Source of the DNA: Candidatus Dadabacteria bacterium
GTDB lineage: Bacteria; Desulfobacterota_D; UBA1144; Nemesobacterales; Mycalebacteriaceae
Direction of reading: 5' to 3'
Length of the DNA stretch: 36,572 bases
Assembly (NCBI GenBank): GCA_026708565.1
Contig: JAPOUR010000039.1
Coordinates: 1-36,572, forward strand
Positions 16,787 through 24,714 of this stretch are shown here, one piece after another. Each line of letters starts with the position of its first letter. The stretch's first letter is position 1. The notes under the pieces are model-generated. The model had not been told where the DNA came from. It worked only from the letters and a program-made list of their open reading frames with translations, and made no database searches. Made by a program: the position numbers and the translations under genes.

Positions 16787-16900
16787 AAACCCGGTTCGCC
16801 GGGTGTCGCAACGCCTGAGGACAGTTTGCTACCGTTGCTTCCTTCCGGACCTGGCGGGATTCGCAATATCCTCACCGCGCGGCCCGGCTCGCCGGGGTTT
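16787..16900 (-). ncRNA. ffs: 4.5S RNA of the signal recognition particle (small SRP RNA)
   Basis: The minus strand contains the universal SRP domain IV core GGTCCGGAAGGAAGCA (around 16836-16851) with its GGAA tetraloop and the asymmetric internal loop. The ends pair: AAACCC...GG...GCCGGG at the 5' side with CCCGGC...CCGGGTTT at the 3' side, broken only by a bulged C and a small internal loop. The length of about 114 nt equals the E. coli molecule. It binds Ffh for co-translational targeting. The place upstream of dnaX is the usual one in several phyla. Exact ends are judged from pairing and may be off by a few bases. Confidence 0.95.
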
Positions 16901-16907
16901 TGGCTTC

Positions 16908-16936
16908 ATTGTATCGGTTTGAAGGGGAGGGGGCAA
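16908..16936 (-). promoter_or_regulatory. Promoter of the 4.5S RNA
   Basis: Minus strand TTGCCC (16931-16936) and TACAAT (16908-16913) are 17 nt apart. The -10 ends 7 nt before the paired 5' end of the RNA, the right distance for +1. It likely also drives dnaX-ybaB-recR. Confidence 0.65.
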
Positions 16937-17008
16937 GGGAAGGGGGAAGAACGACCAGCCTTGACATAATGAAGTGGCGTAACCCTTAAAATCAATTAAA
17001 ATGCTGTT

Positions 17009-18169
17009 ATGGGTAGCCGATACATTGAAGGTGTCAACACAGACCGTATTCGCTGGGCGCTTGAGGATGTCAACACATCTCCCGAAGCGTTCGGGGAGAC
17101 GGCGGGCATTAAGGATTTTGCCGAAAAACTGGCGACCGGCCGCTGGACTTACAATCAGATAAGAAATGTTGCCGACCGGCTGGGCTACGGTGTGCTTTTC
17201 TTTATGGAGAGCGGGTTGCCGGAAGCGAAGAAGGTTCACACCGCCCACTACCGGACGCTTGCCAATCAGCGAGTACCCTTTGACCACAAACTTGCAAAAC
17301 TTGTCAAACAGGCCGAGAGGCATCGCGCTGTTTACATTGAAACTCTGGAGGAGTTGCGGGAGGAAGAGCCGCCTTTTCAACCGCCGGTTCTGCGCGGCGG
17401 TCTGGCGGACAAAGCCGCCGCCGTCCGAAAGTGGCTGAAACTTTCCGCCGCCGAAAATTACGAATTTGCGGATTACAGGAAGCGGTTGAGTGAAAAAAAC
17501 ATTTTGATACTTCAAGGCATGGGCTACAAGGGGAAATGGCGGGTTGAGGATGACAAAATTCACGGTCTTTCCATCTGCTACAAAAACACCCCCGTTATCT
17601 TTGTGGCTCAGGGCGGCAAGCAGCGCAGAACCTTCACATTGTTTCACGAATTGGCGCACTTGCTGTTGCACAGGAAGGACAAAATTGACAATGCCGACAC
17701 CATATACGACAAGCGTGACCGGCAGGAGATAGAAGCCAACAGGTTTGCCGGTTTGTGTCTGTTGCCGGATGAGTTGCTGAACGGCGTTGATGTTCCCGGT
17801 GATTTTGAACTGTTTAACGGAAGATTTGGCGGTCTGGCGAGGAAGTTGGGTATTAGTGTGGAGGTTGTTGTCAGGCGTTTGGCGGATACAAAGCGGATAA
17901 GCAACAAGGACTATGAAAGTTATGTTCAGTGGCGGGACGAAAATCGTGAAGGAGCGCCGAAACAAACGATGGGGACCAGGGAATACCGCCACCGCGAGCC
18001 GTTGCACATTTTCGGCGACCGTTATGTTCGCGCCATATTAAGCGGGTTGGAAGCGAAAATAATCACTCTTAACAAGGCAAGCAATTACTTGGACGGGCTT
18101 AAGATAACGGACATTAGAAAACTGGAAGATTATTGTTTGGAATTCCGTCCTGCCGTTTTGTTCAGGTGA
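17009..18169 (+). CDS. XRE-like/ImmA-IrrE family zinc metallopeptidase
   Basis: This 386-aa protein has a degenerate helix-turn-helix-like N-terminus (about 30-70, KLATGRWTYNQIRNVADRLG), a helical linker and an ImmA/IrrE peptidase domain. The zinc motif FHELAH gives HELAH at 213-217, with the third ligand Glu at about 242 in RQEIEANRFAG. ImmA-type peptidases cut repressors, for example in ICEBs1, and IrrE cuts DdrO. In toxin-antitoxin-like pairs this fusion often precedes a PIN (DUF4411) gene, which is missing here because hsdR follows. A TTGACA at 16961-16966 may be a -35, but its best -10 is 19-20 nt away. The start ATG at 17009 has no Shine-Dalgarno. Confidence 0.88.
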   Translation: MGSRYIEGVNTDRIRWALEDVNTSPEAFGETAGIKDFAEKLATGRWTYNQIRNVADRLGYGVLFFMESGLPEAKKVHTAHYRTLANQRVPFDHKLAKLVKQAERHRAVYIETLEELREEEPPFQPPVLRGGLADKAAAVRKWLKLSAAENYEFADYRKRLSEKNILILQGMGYKGKWRVEDDKIHGLSICYKNTPVIFVAQGGKQRRTFTLFHELAHLLLHRKDKIDNADTIYDKRDRQEIEANRFAGLCLLPDELLNGVDVPGDFELFNGRFGGLARKLGISVEVVVRRLADTKRISNKDYESYVQWRDENREGAPKQTMGTREYRHREPLHIFGDRYVRAILSGLEAKIITLNKASNYLDGLKITDIRKLEDYCLEFRPAVLFR

Positions 18170-18228
18170 TTAAGCAATCGGGTCAAGTGTTTTAGGGGAG
18201 GGGGCTGTGACGGACGGGAAGGTTCGGT
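18170..18228. other. Gap between the peptidase gene and hsdR promoter
   Basis: This is a G-rich stretch with no ORF of note and no hairpin terminator. The PIN-type partner gene often found after such peptidases is absent. Confidence 0.4.
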
Positions 18229-18258
18229 TTGAAGGGAAAGGGGCAAGAAAGGTATAGT
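18229..18258 (+). promoter_or_regulatory. Promoter of hsdR, likely leaderless
   Basis: TTGAAG (18229-18234) and TATAGT (18253-18258) are 18 nt apart. The -10 ends 8 nt before the ATG at 18267, so transcription should begin at or next to the start codon. The only purine-rich stretch (GAAAGG) overlaps the promoter itself. Confidence 0.5.
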
Positions 18259-18266
18259 ATCGGCTT

Positions 18267-20588
18267 ATGGACAAGAAGGGTCTCAGCGAAACCGACATAC
18301 GCACGAGATACATCACGCCCGCCATACAGGGGGCGGGGTGGGACTTACACACGCAGATACGCGAGGAATATATTCTTGCTCCGGGGCGGGTCGCTTTGGA
18401 CAAAGACAAGGAGAGGGGCAAGTCCAAGCAAGCCGACTATGTTCTTTTCCTCAAACCCAACATACCGCTTGCGGTTGTTGAGGCAAAAAACAACAGACAC
18501 GAACCGGCGGACGGCATTCAACAGGCGCTTGAGTATGCCGGACTTCTGGATGTGCCGTTTGCCTTTTCTTCAAACGGCGATTCGTTTGTGTTTCATGACA
18601 ACACCGCCCCCGGCGATATTGAAACCAATCTGAATATGGATGATTTTCCATCACCGGAGACTCTGCTTGAAAAATATAAGAAGTGGCGAAATCTGGATAA
18701 GACGGCGGGGGATATATTTTTTCAGGACTACCATGAAAGCGACAAAGAACCGCGCTATTATCAGCAAGCCGTTGTTAACCGCGCCGTTCATAGAATCGCC
18801 ACTGGTGGCGACCGTGTTTTGCTTGTGCTGGCGACCGGAACGGGAAAAACACAGGTTGCCTTTCAAATTATCTGGCGTTTGTGGAAAGCCGAGGTCAAGA
18901 AGCGCATCCTGTTTTTGACTGACCGCAATATTCTTGCCGACCAGCCGCAAAATGGTGATTTCCGCCCGTTTGGCAGGGCAATGACGCGCTTTGTTCGCGG
19001 CAAAACAGACCCGTCTTATGAAATCTATCTGGGGTTGTATCAATCGCTGACCGGCCCCCAAGAATCCGACAAGGCGTATCAGGACTTTTCCCCGAACTTC
19101 TTTGACTTGATTGTTGTGGATGAGTGCCACAGGGGAAGCGCCGATGAGGATTCGGCATGGCGCGAGATACTGGAATACTTTTCGGAAGCCGCGCAAATCG
19201 GCATGACCGCTACGCCGAAAGAAACAAGATACACATCCAACATTGACTACTTCGGCGAGCCGATTTACACATACTCGCTGAGGCAGGGCATAGAAGACGG
19301 CTTTCTGGCCCCTTACAAGGTGGTGAGGTCTCACATTGACAAAGATGTTGAGGGATACCGCCCTGAGCCCGGCAAATTGGATGATCAGGGAAATCCCGTT
19401 GAAAGCCGCATTTATCACAGGCCGGAATTTGACCGCGACATAGTGATAGATGAGCGCACCAAGATTGTCGCCAAGCGAATAAGCGATTATCTGCGCGACT
19501 CCGACCGCATGCACAAAACCATCGTTTTCTGTGTGGACAAGGAACACGCCGGACGGATGCGGCAGGCTCTTGTCAATGAAAACGCCGACAAGTGCAAAGA
19601 AAACCCCCGCTATGTCGTGCGCATTGTCAGCGGCGACACGGAAGGCGAGGCGCAACTGGACAATTTCCGCGACCCTGAATCCCGCTATCCCGTTATCGCG
19701 GTTACTTCGCGCCTTTTATCAACCGGCGTTGATGTGCCAACCTGCCGCCTGATTGCGCTTGACAGGGAAGTCGGTTCAATGACGGAGTTCAAGCAAATCA
19801 TAGGGCGCGGCACACGCCTTCATCCCGACAGCGACAAGCGATTTTTTACTGTGATGGATTTCCGGCTGGTTACAAACCACTTTGCCGACCCGGATTTTGA
19901 CGGCTTGCCGGTTCAGGTATACGAGGATTTAGGGGATACACCGGACCCGGAACCGGCCTTTTCAACACCGGAGGAGATGCCTACGGAGAACAATCTGGAT
20001 GAGGAAGATACGCCTGAGCCGCGCAATAAGATCTATGTAAGCGGTGTTGAGGTCACCATACTTGGCGAGCAGGTGCAGTATTTGGATGGAAGCGGCAACC
20101 TCATTACCAAAGATTTGCGCGTCTATATGGGCGAGCGGGTGCGTTCCCGCTACGCCACTTTGAGCGATTTTCTGACCCGGTGGGAAAGCGCCGACCGGCG
20201 GCGGGTGGTGCTGGATGAATTGAGAAACGCCGGATTATCTTTTGAAATCCTTTCAGAAGCGGTGGGCGACAGCAGTTTAGACCCGTTTGATTTGGTTTGC
20301 CATGTCGCTTTTGAGCGTCCCACACAAACCCGCAAACAACGGGCGGAACGCGCCCGCCAAAGTGATGTTTTCACGCGCTACGGCGGACAGGCGAGAGAAG
20401 TGCTATCCGCATTGCTTGATAAGTATGAGGACGGAGTGGAGTCCTTTGACGAGATTGATTTGCTGAATGTCAGCCCCTTGAGCGATATGGGGACGCCTTT
20501 GGAAATCGTTGGTTTGTTCGGTAGCGATGATGACTACCGCCGGACAGTGCGGGAATTGCATAACACTTTGTATCAAGAGTTGGTATAA
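18267..20588 (+). CDS. hsdR: Type I restriction endonuclease subunit R (EcoEI-like)
   Basis: HsdR is the translocating and cutting subunit of type I restriction enzymes. The 773-aa chain has an N-terminal PD-(D/E)xK nuclease (Asp 57, and Glu 72 and Lys 74 in VVEAKN). A superfamily 2 helicase follows with ATGTGKT (189-195), DECH (285-288), GMTATP (312-317) and QIIGRGTRL near 470. A C-terminal EcoEI-type domain binds the methylase core. It ends in the bases TAA that are also part of a TATAAT box for the next gene. The operon order is hsdR, two unknown genes, hsdM, hsdS. All catalytic motifs are intact, so the enzyme looks active. Confidence 0.95.
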   Translation: MDKKGLSETDIRTRYITPAIQGAGWDLHTQIREEYILAPGRVALDKDKERGKSKQADYVLFLKPNIPLAVVEAKNNRHEPADGIQQALEYAGLLDVPFAFSSNGDSFVFHDNTAPGDIETNLNMDDFPSPETLLEKYKKWRNLDKTAGDIFFQDYHESDKEPRYYQQAVVNRAVHRIATGGDRVLLVLATGTGKTQVAFQIIWRLWKAEVKKRILFLTDRNILADQPQNGDFRPFGRAMTRFVRGKTDPSYEIYLGLYQSLTGPQESDKAYQDFSPNFFDLIVVDECHRGSADEDSAWREILEYFSEAAQIGMTATPKETRYTSNIDYFGEPIYTYSLRQGIEDGFLAPYKVVRSHIDKDVEGYRPEPGKLDDQGNPVESRIYHRPEFDRDIVIDERTKIVAKRISDYLRDSDRMHKTIVFCVDKEHAGRMRQALVNENADKCKENPRYVVRIVSGDTEGEAQLDNFRDPESRYPVIAVTSRLLSTGVDVPTCRLIALDREVGSMTEFKQIIGRGTRLHPDSDKRFFTVMDFRLVTNHFADPDFDGLPVQVYEDLGDTPDPEPAFSTPEEMPTENNLDEEDTPEPRNKIYVSGVEVTILGEQVQYLDGSGNLITKDLRVYMGERVRSRYATLSDFLTRWESADRRRVVLDELRNAGLSFEILSEAVGDSSLDPFDLVCHVAFERPTQTRKQRAERARQSDVFTRYGGQAREVLSALLDKYEDGVESFDEIDLLNVSPLSDMGTPLEIVGLFGSDDDYRRTVRELHNTLYQELV

Positions 20589-20589
20589 T
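20581..20589 (+). promoter_or_regulatory. Extended -10 promoter overlapping the hsdR stop
   Basis: TGG-TATAAT (20581-20589, with TG at 20582-20583) is a perfect extended -10 element whose TATAAT contains the hsdR stop codon TAA. It lies 39 nt before the ATG of the next gene, which has a strong GAGGAGG ribosome site. The -35 region is poor. Confidence 0.55.
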
Positions 20590-20628
20590 GAGCGAACTAA
20601 CAACTAATGTCTTGAGGAGGACGAAAAC

Positions 20629-21507
20629 ATGAGCGACCTGAAGCAATACACCTTCTATTTCTACCGCCCTGAGCCTGTGGCTGAGGGTGAATTACTGACA
20701 AGTTTTCTTGACGGTTCTATGAGTCAGCAACCTACTGATGCCCAGATATCCGGTGACTATTATATTCAAATAGAGGGATTGGAGGCGGTTAATTCCCCGA
20801 GAAACTCTATGATACGTGGAGTTGTAAAGAAGTTTAGAAGACAAGACATACCCAGTATTGGAAAACTTAATGAAATTAAAGAACGTTCCATAGAGTTGCA
20901 AAGAGAAGAAGCCATTGTGGAGAAAACGCACTTTCTTTATAATTCCTCTATGAATGTGTTGCTCTACCAGAGCAATTTTTATGGAACAAATGTCAAATAT
21001 TTCGGCGAGTACCTTTCACATTTAATCGGTAGAACAGTTTCGTTCAATCCTGTAATAGTTCCTGATGCTTACAAGAAGATTCTGGATAGCAATCTGAAGT
21101 TGAAGAGGTTTATTGTAAAGATTGCTCGCCCCACAAATATATCAATGTTGAAGAATCCCAGTAACAGTATTGTATGGGACGAGTCTATGAAATTATTGGA
21201 TGAATCAACGGCAAGCAATCTTACCTTGACAATAGCAGGAGACAAGAGAGAGGGGGTTTATATTAGTGAAACTTTCAAAGAGAAGATAATCAGGATGATG
21301 CCGCTATTTGGTCAGAAAGACGGGGGAAAAGTAACACTTATTGATAAGGAAGGGGCAGAACAAGTTATTGATCTCATAGCAGACAGGCTTTCCGTGAAGT
21401 TTGATGTTGAGATGGATGGAAAGTATCCCGTCTCTGATACCTTGTTTAAGTCAATGGCGCAAAGAATGTTGGAAAAGAGTGCGGAGTTAAAGCGAATCTT
21501 CGGATAG
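20629..21507 (+). CDS. Unknown 292-aa cytosolic protein inserted in the hsd operon
   Basis: I cannot name this gene with confidence. The 292-aa chain has no signal peptide, no membrane helix and no nucleotide-binding motif I recognise. The N-terminus (LKQYTFYFYRPEP) and the middle block (KTHFLYNSSMNVLLYQSN) recall uncharacterised families such as DUF6731 seen near mobile and defence genes; this is from memory and unchecked. GAGGAGG 8 nt before the ATG makes the start certain. Base composition is unlike hsdR: sampled 60-base lines are 32-42% GC. It is followed 6 nt later by a small membrane-protein gene, so the two probably work as a pair. A defence or immunity role is inferred from position only. 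Confidence 0.75.
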   Translation: MSDLKQYTFYFYRPEPVAEGELLTSFLDGSMSQQPTDAQISGDYYIQIEGLEAVNSPRNSMIRGVVKKFRRQDIPSIGKLNEIKERSIELQREEAIVEKTHFLYNSSMNVLLYQSNFYGTNVKYFGEYLSHLIGRTVSFNPVIVPDAYKKILDSNLKLKRFIVKIARPTNISMLKNPSNSIVWDESMKLLDESTASNLTLTIAGDKREGVYISETFKEKIIRMMPLFGQKDGGKVTLIDKEGAEQVIDLIADRLSVKFDVEMDGKYPVSDTLFKSMAQRMLEKSAELKRIFG

Positions 21508-21513
21508 CGACTA

Positions 21514-21945
21514 ATGAACTTCCGTATTGTTATTTTGTATGCAGTTGTTGCAATTCCGCCTTGGTTTTTAGATGAAATACCTGTCGGTAGTGGTGGTATG
21601 GGAGATTTCCTTCTTGCCTTTATGGAATTGTCAGGAACTCTTTTAGGATTTGTTATAGGAGGTTTGGCTATATTTACCACATTTGGCGGAACTTTAATCA
21701 ATAATATGAAAAAGACAGGCCATTACAGATGTCTTGTTAACAACTTTTACGTGACTGGGGCTTCCCTCTTCTTATGTATGTTGTTCTCAATTGTTTGTTA
21801 CTTTATTCCTCGTTTGTTTATTTGGAAAGTCGGTTGCTCTATTTTGTTGATGTCTCTTGTTTCCTTGGTGATGACAGGACGGCGGTTTTATACTGTCATG
21901 AGGTTTATTGGTAAGCCCGAGGGCAACCCCAATGTTTTAGACTAA
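21514..21945 (+). CDS. Unknown small membrane protein, about four helices
   Basis: This 143-aa protein has about four hydrophobic helices: residues 5-19, 30-56, 76-98 and 103-122. The second contains LSGTLLGFVIGGLAIFTTF with small residues that could pack into an oligomer. It ends in a short polar tail. The ATG lies 6 nt after the stop of the preceding gene without a good Shine-Dalgarno, so translational coupling is likely. It is AT-rich like its partner. Small multi-helix membrane proteins next to a cytosolic partner are known as defence effectors (for example KwaA of Kiwa, with the gene order reversed), but no homology is claimed. Confidence 0.75.
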   Translation: MNFRIVILYAVVAIPPWFLDEIPVGSGGMGDFLLAFMELSGTLLGFVIGGLAIFTTFGGTLINNMKKTGHYRCLVNNFYVTGASLFLCMLFSIVCYFIPRLFIWKVGCSILLMSLVSLVMTGRRFYTVMRFIGKPEGNPNVLD

Positions 21946-21977
21946 CCGAGAGGCAATCTTGTTAAGAAGGGCAACCC

Positions 21978-23402
21978 ATGACCGTCTCCACAACCGTTAA
22001 AACCATTCAAGACATTATGCACAAAGACGCCGGCGTTGATGGCGATGCTCAGCGTATTTCTCAGTTGACTTGGATGTTGTTCCTGAAAATCATAGATGAT
22101 CAGGATGATGAACTGGCTCTGATGGTTCGGGGCTACAAGCCGCCAATTCCCGCCGCATTGCGCTGGCGCAATTGGGCGAAAGACCCTGAGGGAATTACCG
22201 GCGATAGATTGTTGGATTTTGTTAACGGCGATCTCTTTCCAAAACTCAAAAACTTGGCAGTAAGCAAGGATGAACGCCGCCGTATTGTCCGGGAAGTGTT
22301 TGCGGACGCTAACAACTACATGAAATCCGGTCAATTAATGCGGCAGGTAATCAACAAGATACAGACCATTGACTTCAACAAACTTGCCGAGAGGCAGCAT
22401 TTCGGCGAGATATACGAGAAAATACTGAACGACCTGCAAAGCGCGGGTAATGCGGGAGAGTTTTACACGCCCCGCGCCCTCACCAGTTTTATGGCGGCGC
22501 GAACAGACCCCAAGCCGGATGAGATAGTTTTAGACCCCGCTTGCGGCACGGGCGGCTTCCTCACTTGCGCCATTCGGCACATGCGCGATAAACACATAAA
22601 AGCGCCGAAGCAGGAAAGCGAAATGCAAAGCAATCTGAGCGGGTGCGAACTCAAACACCTGCCCTATGTTCTTTGCGTTACCAATATGCTGTTGCACAAC
22701 ATAGCGTCCCCTTCCTTTGTCAAACATGATGACATGCTCGCGCGTCCGCTTACGAGTTACACAAACTCCGACCGCGTTGATGTTGTGCTGACTAATCCGC
22801 CGTTTGGCGGCGCGGTAGCCCCCAATATTGAGCGTATTTTTTCAAAGGAGTTTAGGACAAAAGAAACCGCCGATTTGTTTTTGGTTTTGATTATGCGTCT
22901 GCTCAAGCCCGGCGGGCGTTGCGCCATTGTGTTGCCGGATGGCACACTGTTCGGCGAGGGCGTTAAAACCCGCATTAAAAAGCAGTTGCTTGAAACCTGC
23001 AATCTTCACACGATTGTCCGCCTGCCGAATAGTGTTTTTCGTCCCTACGCTTCAATCGGGACTAATCTGCTGTTTTTCACAAAGGGCGAAGAGACGCGCC
23101 ATATTTGGTATTACGAGCATAAAGTCCCCGAAGGGCAAGCGGCGTATTCCAAGACAAAGCCGATTAGGTTGGAGCATTTGCAGCCGTGCGCCGATTGGTG
23201 GGACAAGCGGCGCGAAAATGAAAACGCTTGGAAGGTGGACATAAAGGAAATAAGAGAGCGCAATTACAATTTGGACATCAAAAACCCGCATGGGCGGAAA
23301 ACAGAGAGGCAACACACCAGTAAACAATTGTTGAGCATGTTGCATCGTTCATTTGCGGAAAGCAATGAATTATTGAACCGACTCAAAGAGGAGTTGAAAT
23401 GA
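21978..23402 (+). CDS. hsdM: Type I DNA methyltransferase subunit M
   Basis: HsdM is the N6-adenine methyltransferase of the type I system, modifying both strands of the target with HsdS. The 474-aa chain has the helical N-terminal domain (1-150) and the GNAGEFYTPRAL block (158-168). The SAM motif I is DPACGTGGF (186-194) and the catalytic motif IV is NPPF (273-276). AAGG lies about 9 nt before the ATG. The stop overlaps the hsdS start by four bases. Base composition returns to that of hsdR, unlike the two genes in between. Confidence 0.97.
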   Translation: MTVSTTVKTIQDIMHKDAGVDGDAQRISQLTWMLFLKIIDDQDDELALMVRGYKPPIPAALRWRNWAKDPEGITGDRLLDFVNGDLFPKLKNLAVSKDERRRIVREVFADANNYMKSGQLMRQVINKIQTIDFNKLAERQHFGEIYEKILNDLQSAGNAGEFYTPRALTSFMAARTDPKPDEIVLDPACGTGGFLTCAIRHMRDKHIKAPKQESEMQSNLSGCELKHLPYVLCVTNMLLHNIASPSFVKHDDMLARPLTSYTNSDRVDVVLTNPPFGGAVAPNIERIFSKEFRTKETADLFLVLIMRLLKPGGRCAIVLPDGTLFGEGVKTRIKKQLLETCNLHTIVRLPNSVFRPYASIGTNLLFFTKGEETRHIWYYEHKVPEGQAAYSKTKPIRLEHLQPCADWWDKRRENENAWKVDIKEIRERNYNLDIKNPHGRKTERQHTSKQLLSMLHRSFAESNELLNRLKEELK

Positions 23403-24694
23403 TGACAGCATGGGAAAAATTTCAAATCGGGGAATTTGTCTTTGAGAGAGAAGGCAAATACAAACCTCATCATGAGGCTATAGTGGGTCTGCAAAGAATT
23501 GATAAGATTGATTTTGACGGCAATTTTCATTTGTCTGGCAAACCAAGCAAGACAGGTATGATCTTGATTAAACCTCGAGACTTGGTGATATCAGGTATTA
23601 ATGTTTCCAAAGGGGCACTAGGTGTTTATCAGGGAGATGAAGATGTTTCAGCGACCATACACTACTCTTCTTATACTTTTGATGAGAAGAAGATTGATGT
23701 TGACTATTTTAGGTATTTTGTCAAATCTGAATCGTTTCTTGATTTGCTTGAAAAGCAAGTTGGAGGGGGGATTAAGACCGAGATAAAACCTCGGCATTTC
23801 TTGTCGCTTACAATATCTCTCCCGAATAAGTCAGAGCAAGAAGAGATAGTTAAGAAATTTCGGAGGATAGAAAAAGAGTACGCGAAGTTGCAAATTGCAA
23901 TTGAGCAACAGAGAGCATTAGTATCAAATCTTCGCCAGATGATTCTGGATATGGCGGTGCGCGGTAAGTTAGTGCCGCAAAATCCGAAAAGTGAACCGGC
24001 GGCGGTGTTGTTGGAGAAAATCAAGGCGGAGCGGCAAAAGCAGGAGAGAGCGGGCAAGGTCTCCGCTAATCCGTTGCCGTCTCTCACCGATGAAGAAAAA
24101 TCGTTTACCATTCCTGTGGGTTGGGAGTGGGCGCGGCTTGGTGAAGTATTGATTTATGATGCGGGAATCAATGTAACTCCGGGACAACTGAAAGGTGAGA
24201 AGTGGCTTTTGGAGCTGGAAGATATTGAAAAAAATACCAGCCGCCTTTTGCAGAAAATCAAAGTAAAGGAACGCTCGGCAAAAAGTCATAAATCAGAATT
24301 TATGAAAGGCGATGTTTTATACGGAAAACTACGCCCCTATCTGAATAAAGCGCTTGTTGCAAGCGAGGATGGCTACTCTACGACTGAAATCGTCTCTCTC
24401 AGGCCTTATTGCGATATTGTGCCGGAGTACGCTGTTGTCTGCTTGAAGAGAAGCGATTTCCACGCTTATGTAGAACAGTCCGGCCAAGGAACAAAAATGC
24501 CGAGACTGAGAAAAGTGGACGCTATCAAAGCCAGTTTTCCCCTTCCTCCGCTTGCCGAGCAAAAGCGCATTGTTACGAAAGTGAACAAGTTAATGGCATT
24601 GTGCGACAAACTGGAGGCACAGATTACTGACAACCAGAACAATACCAATGAGTTAGTGAAGGCAATTTCACGGGAAACTTTCCCCAATGCTTAA
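23399..24694 (+). CDS. hsdS: Type I specificity subunit S
   Basis: HsdS reads the split target with two target-recognition domains (TRDs). The 431-aa chain has TRD1 (about 1-150), the central helical spacer with the conserved LRQMILDMAVRGKLVPQ (about 180-196), TRD2 (about 235-385) starting IPVGWEWARLGEV, and a C-terminal helical repeat ending LPPLAEQKRIV...KLEAQI. Two full TRDs mean an asymmetric bipartite target, which cannot be read from sequence. TRD1 is visibly more AT-rich than TRD2, as if exchanged. It starts in an ATGA overlap with hsdM. Confidence 0.93.
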   Translation: MMTAWEKFQIGEFVFEREGKYKPHHEAIVGLQRIDKIDFDGNFHLSGKPSKTGMILIKPRDLVISGINVSKGALGVYQGDEDVSATIHYSSYTFDEKKIDVDYFRYFVKSESFLDLLEKQVGGGIKTEIKPRHFLSLTISLPNKSEQEEIVKKFRRIEKEYAKLQIAIEQQRALVSNLRQMILDMAVRGKLVPQNPKSEPAAVLLEKIKAERQKQERAGKVSANPLPSLTDEEKSFTIPVGWEWARLGEVLIYDAGINVTPGQLKGEKWLLELEDIEKNTSRLLQKIKVKERSAKSHKSEFMKGDVLYGKLRPYLNKALVASEDGYSTTEIVSLRPYCDIVPEYAVVCLKRSDFHAYVEQSGQGTKMPRLRKVDAIKASFPLPPLAEQKRIVTKVNKLMALCDKLEAQITDNQNNTNELVKAISRETFPNA

Positions 24695-24714
24695 TGGACA
24701 GAACCCATAACCCC

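Noticed and set aside
16829-18007. 392-aa minus-strand ORF
   Set aside because: It is antisense to the metallopeptidase gene and runs into the 4.5S RNA; it has no recognisable domain.
18651-19655. 334-aa minus-strand ORF
   Set aside because: It is antisense to the helicase motifs of hsdR.
20629-21945. Identification of the unknown pair as Kiwa (KwaA/KwaB)
   Set aside because: Only the general layout is similar; gene order is reversed and I recognise no shared motif.
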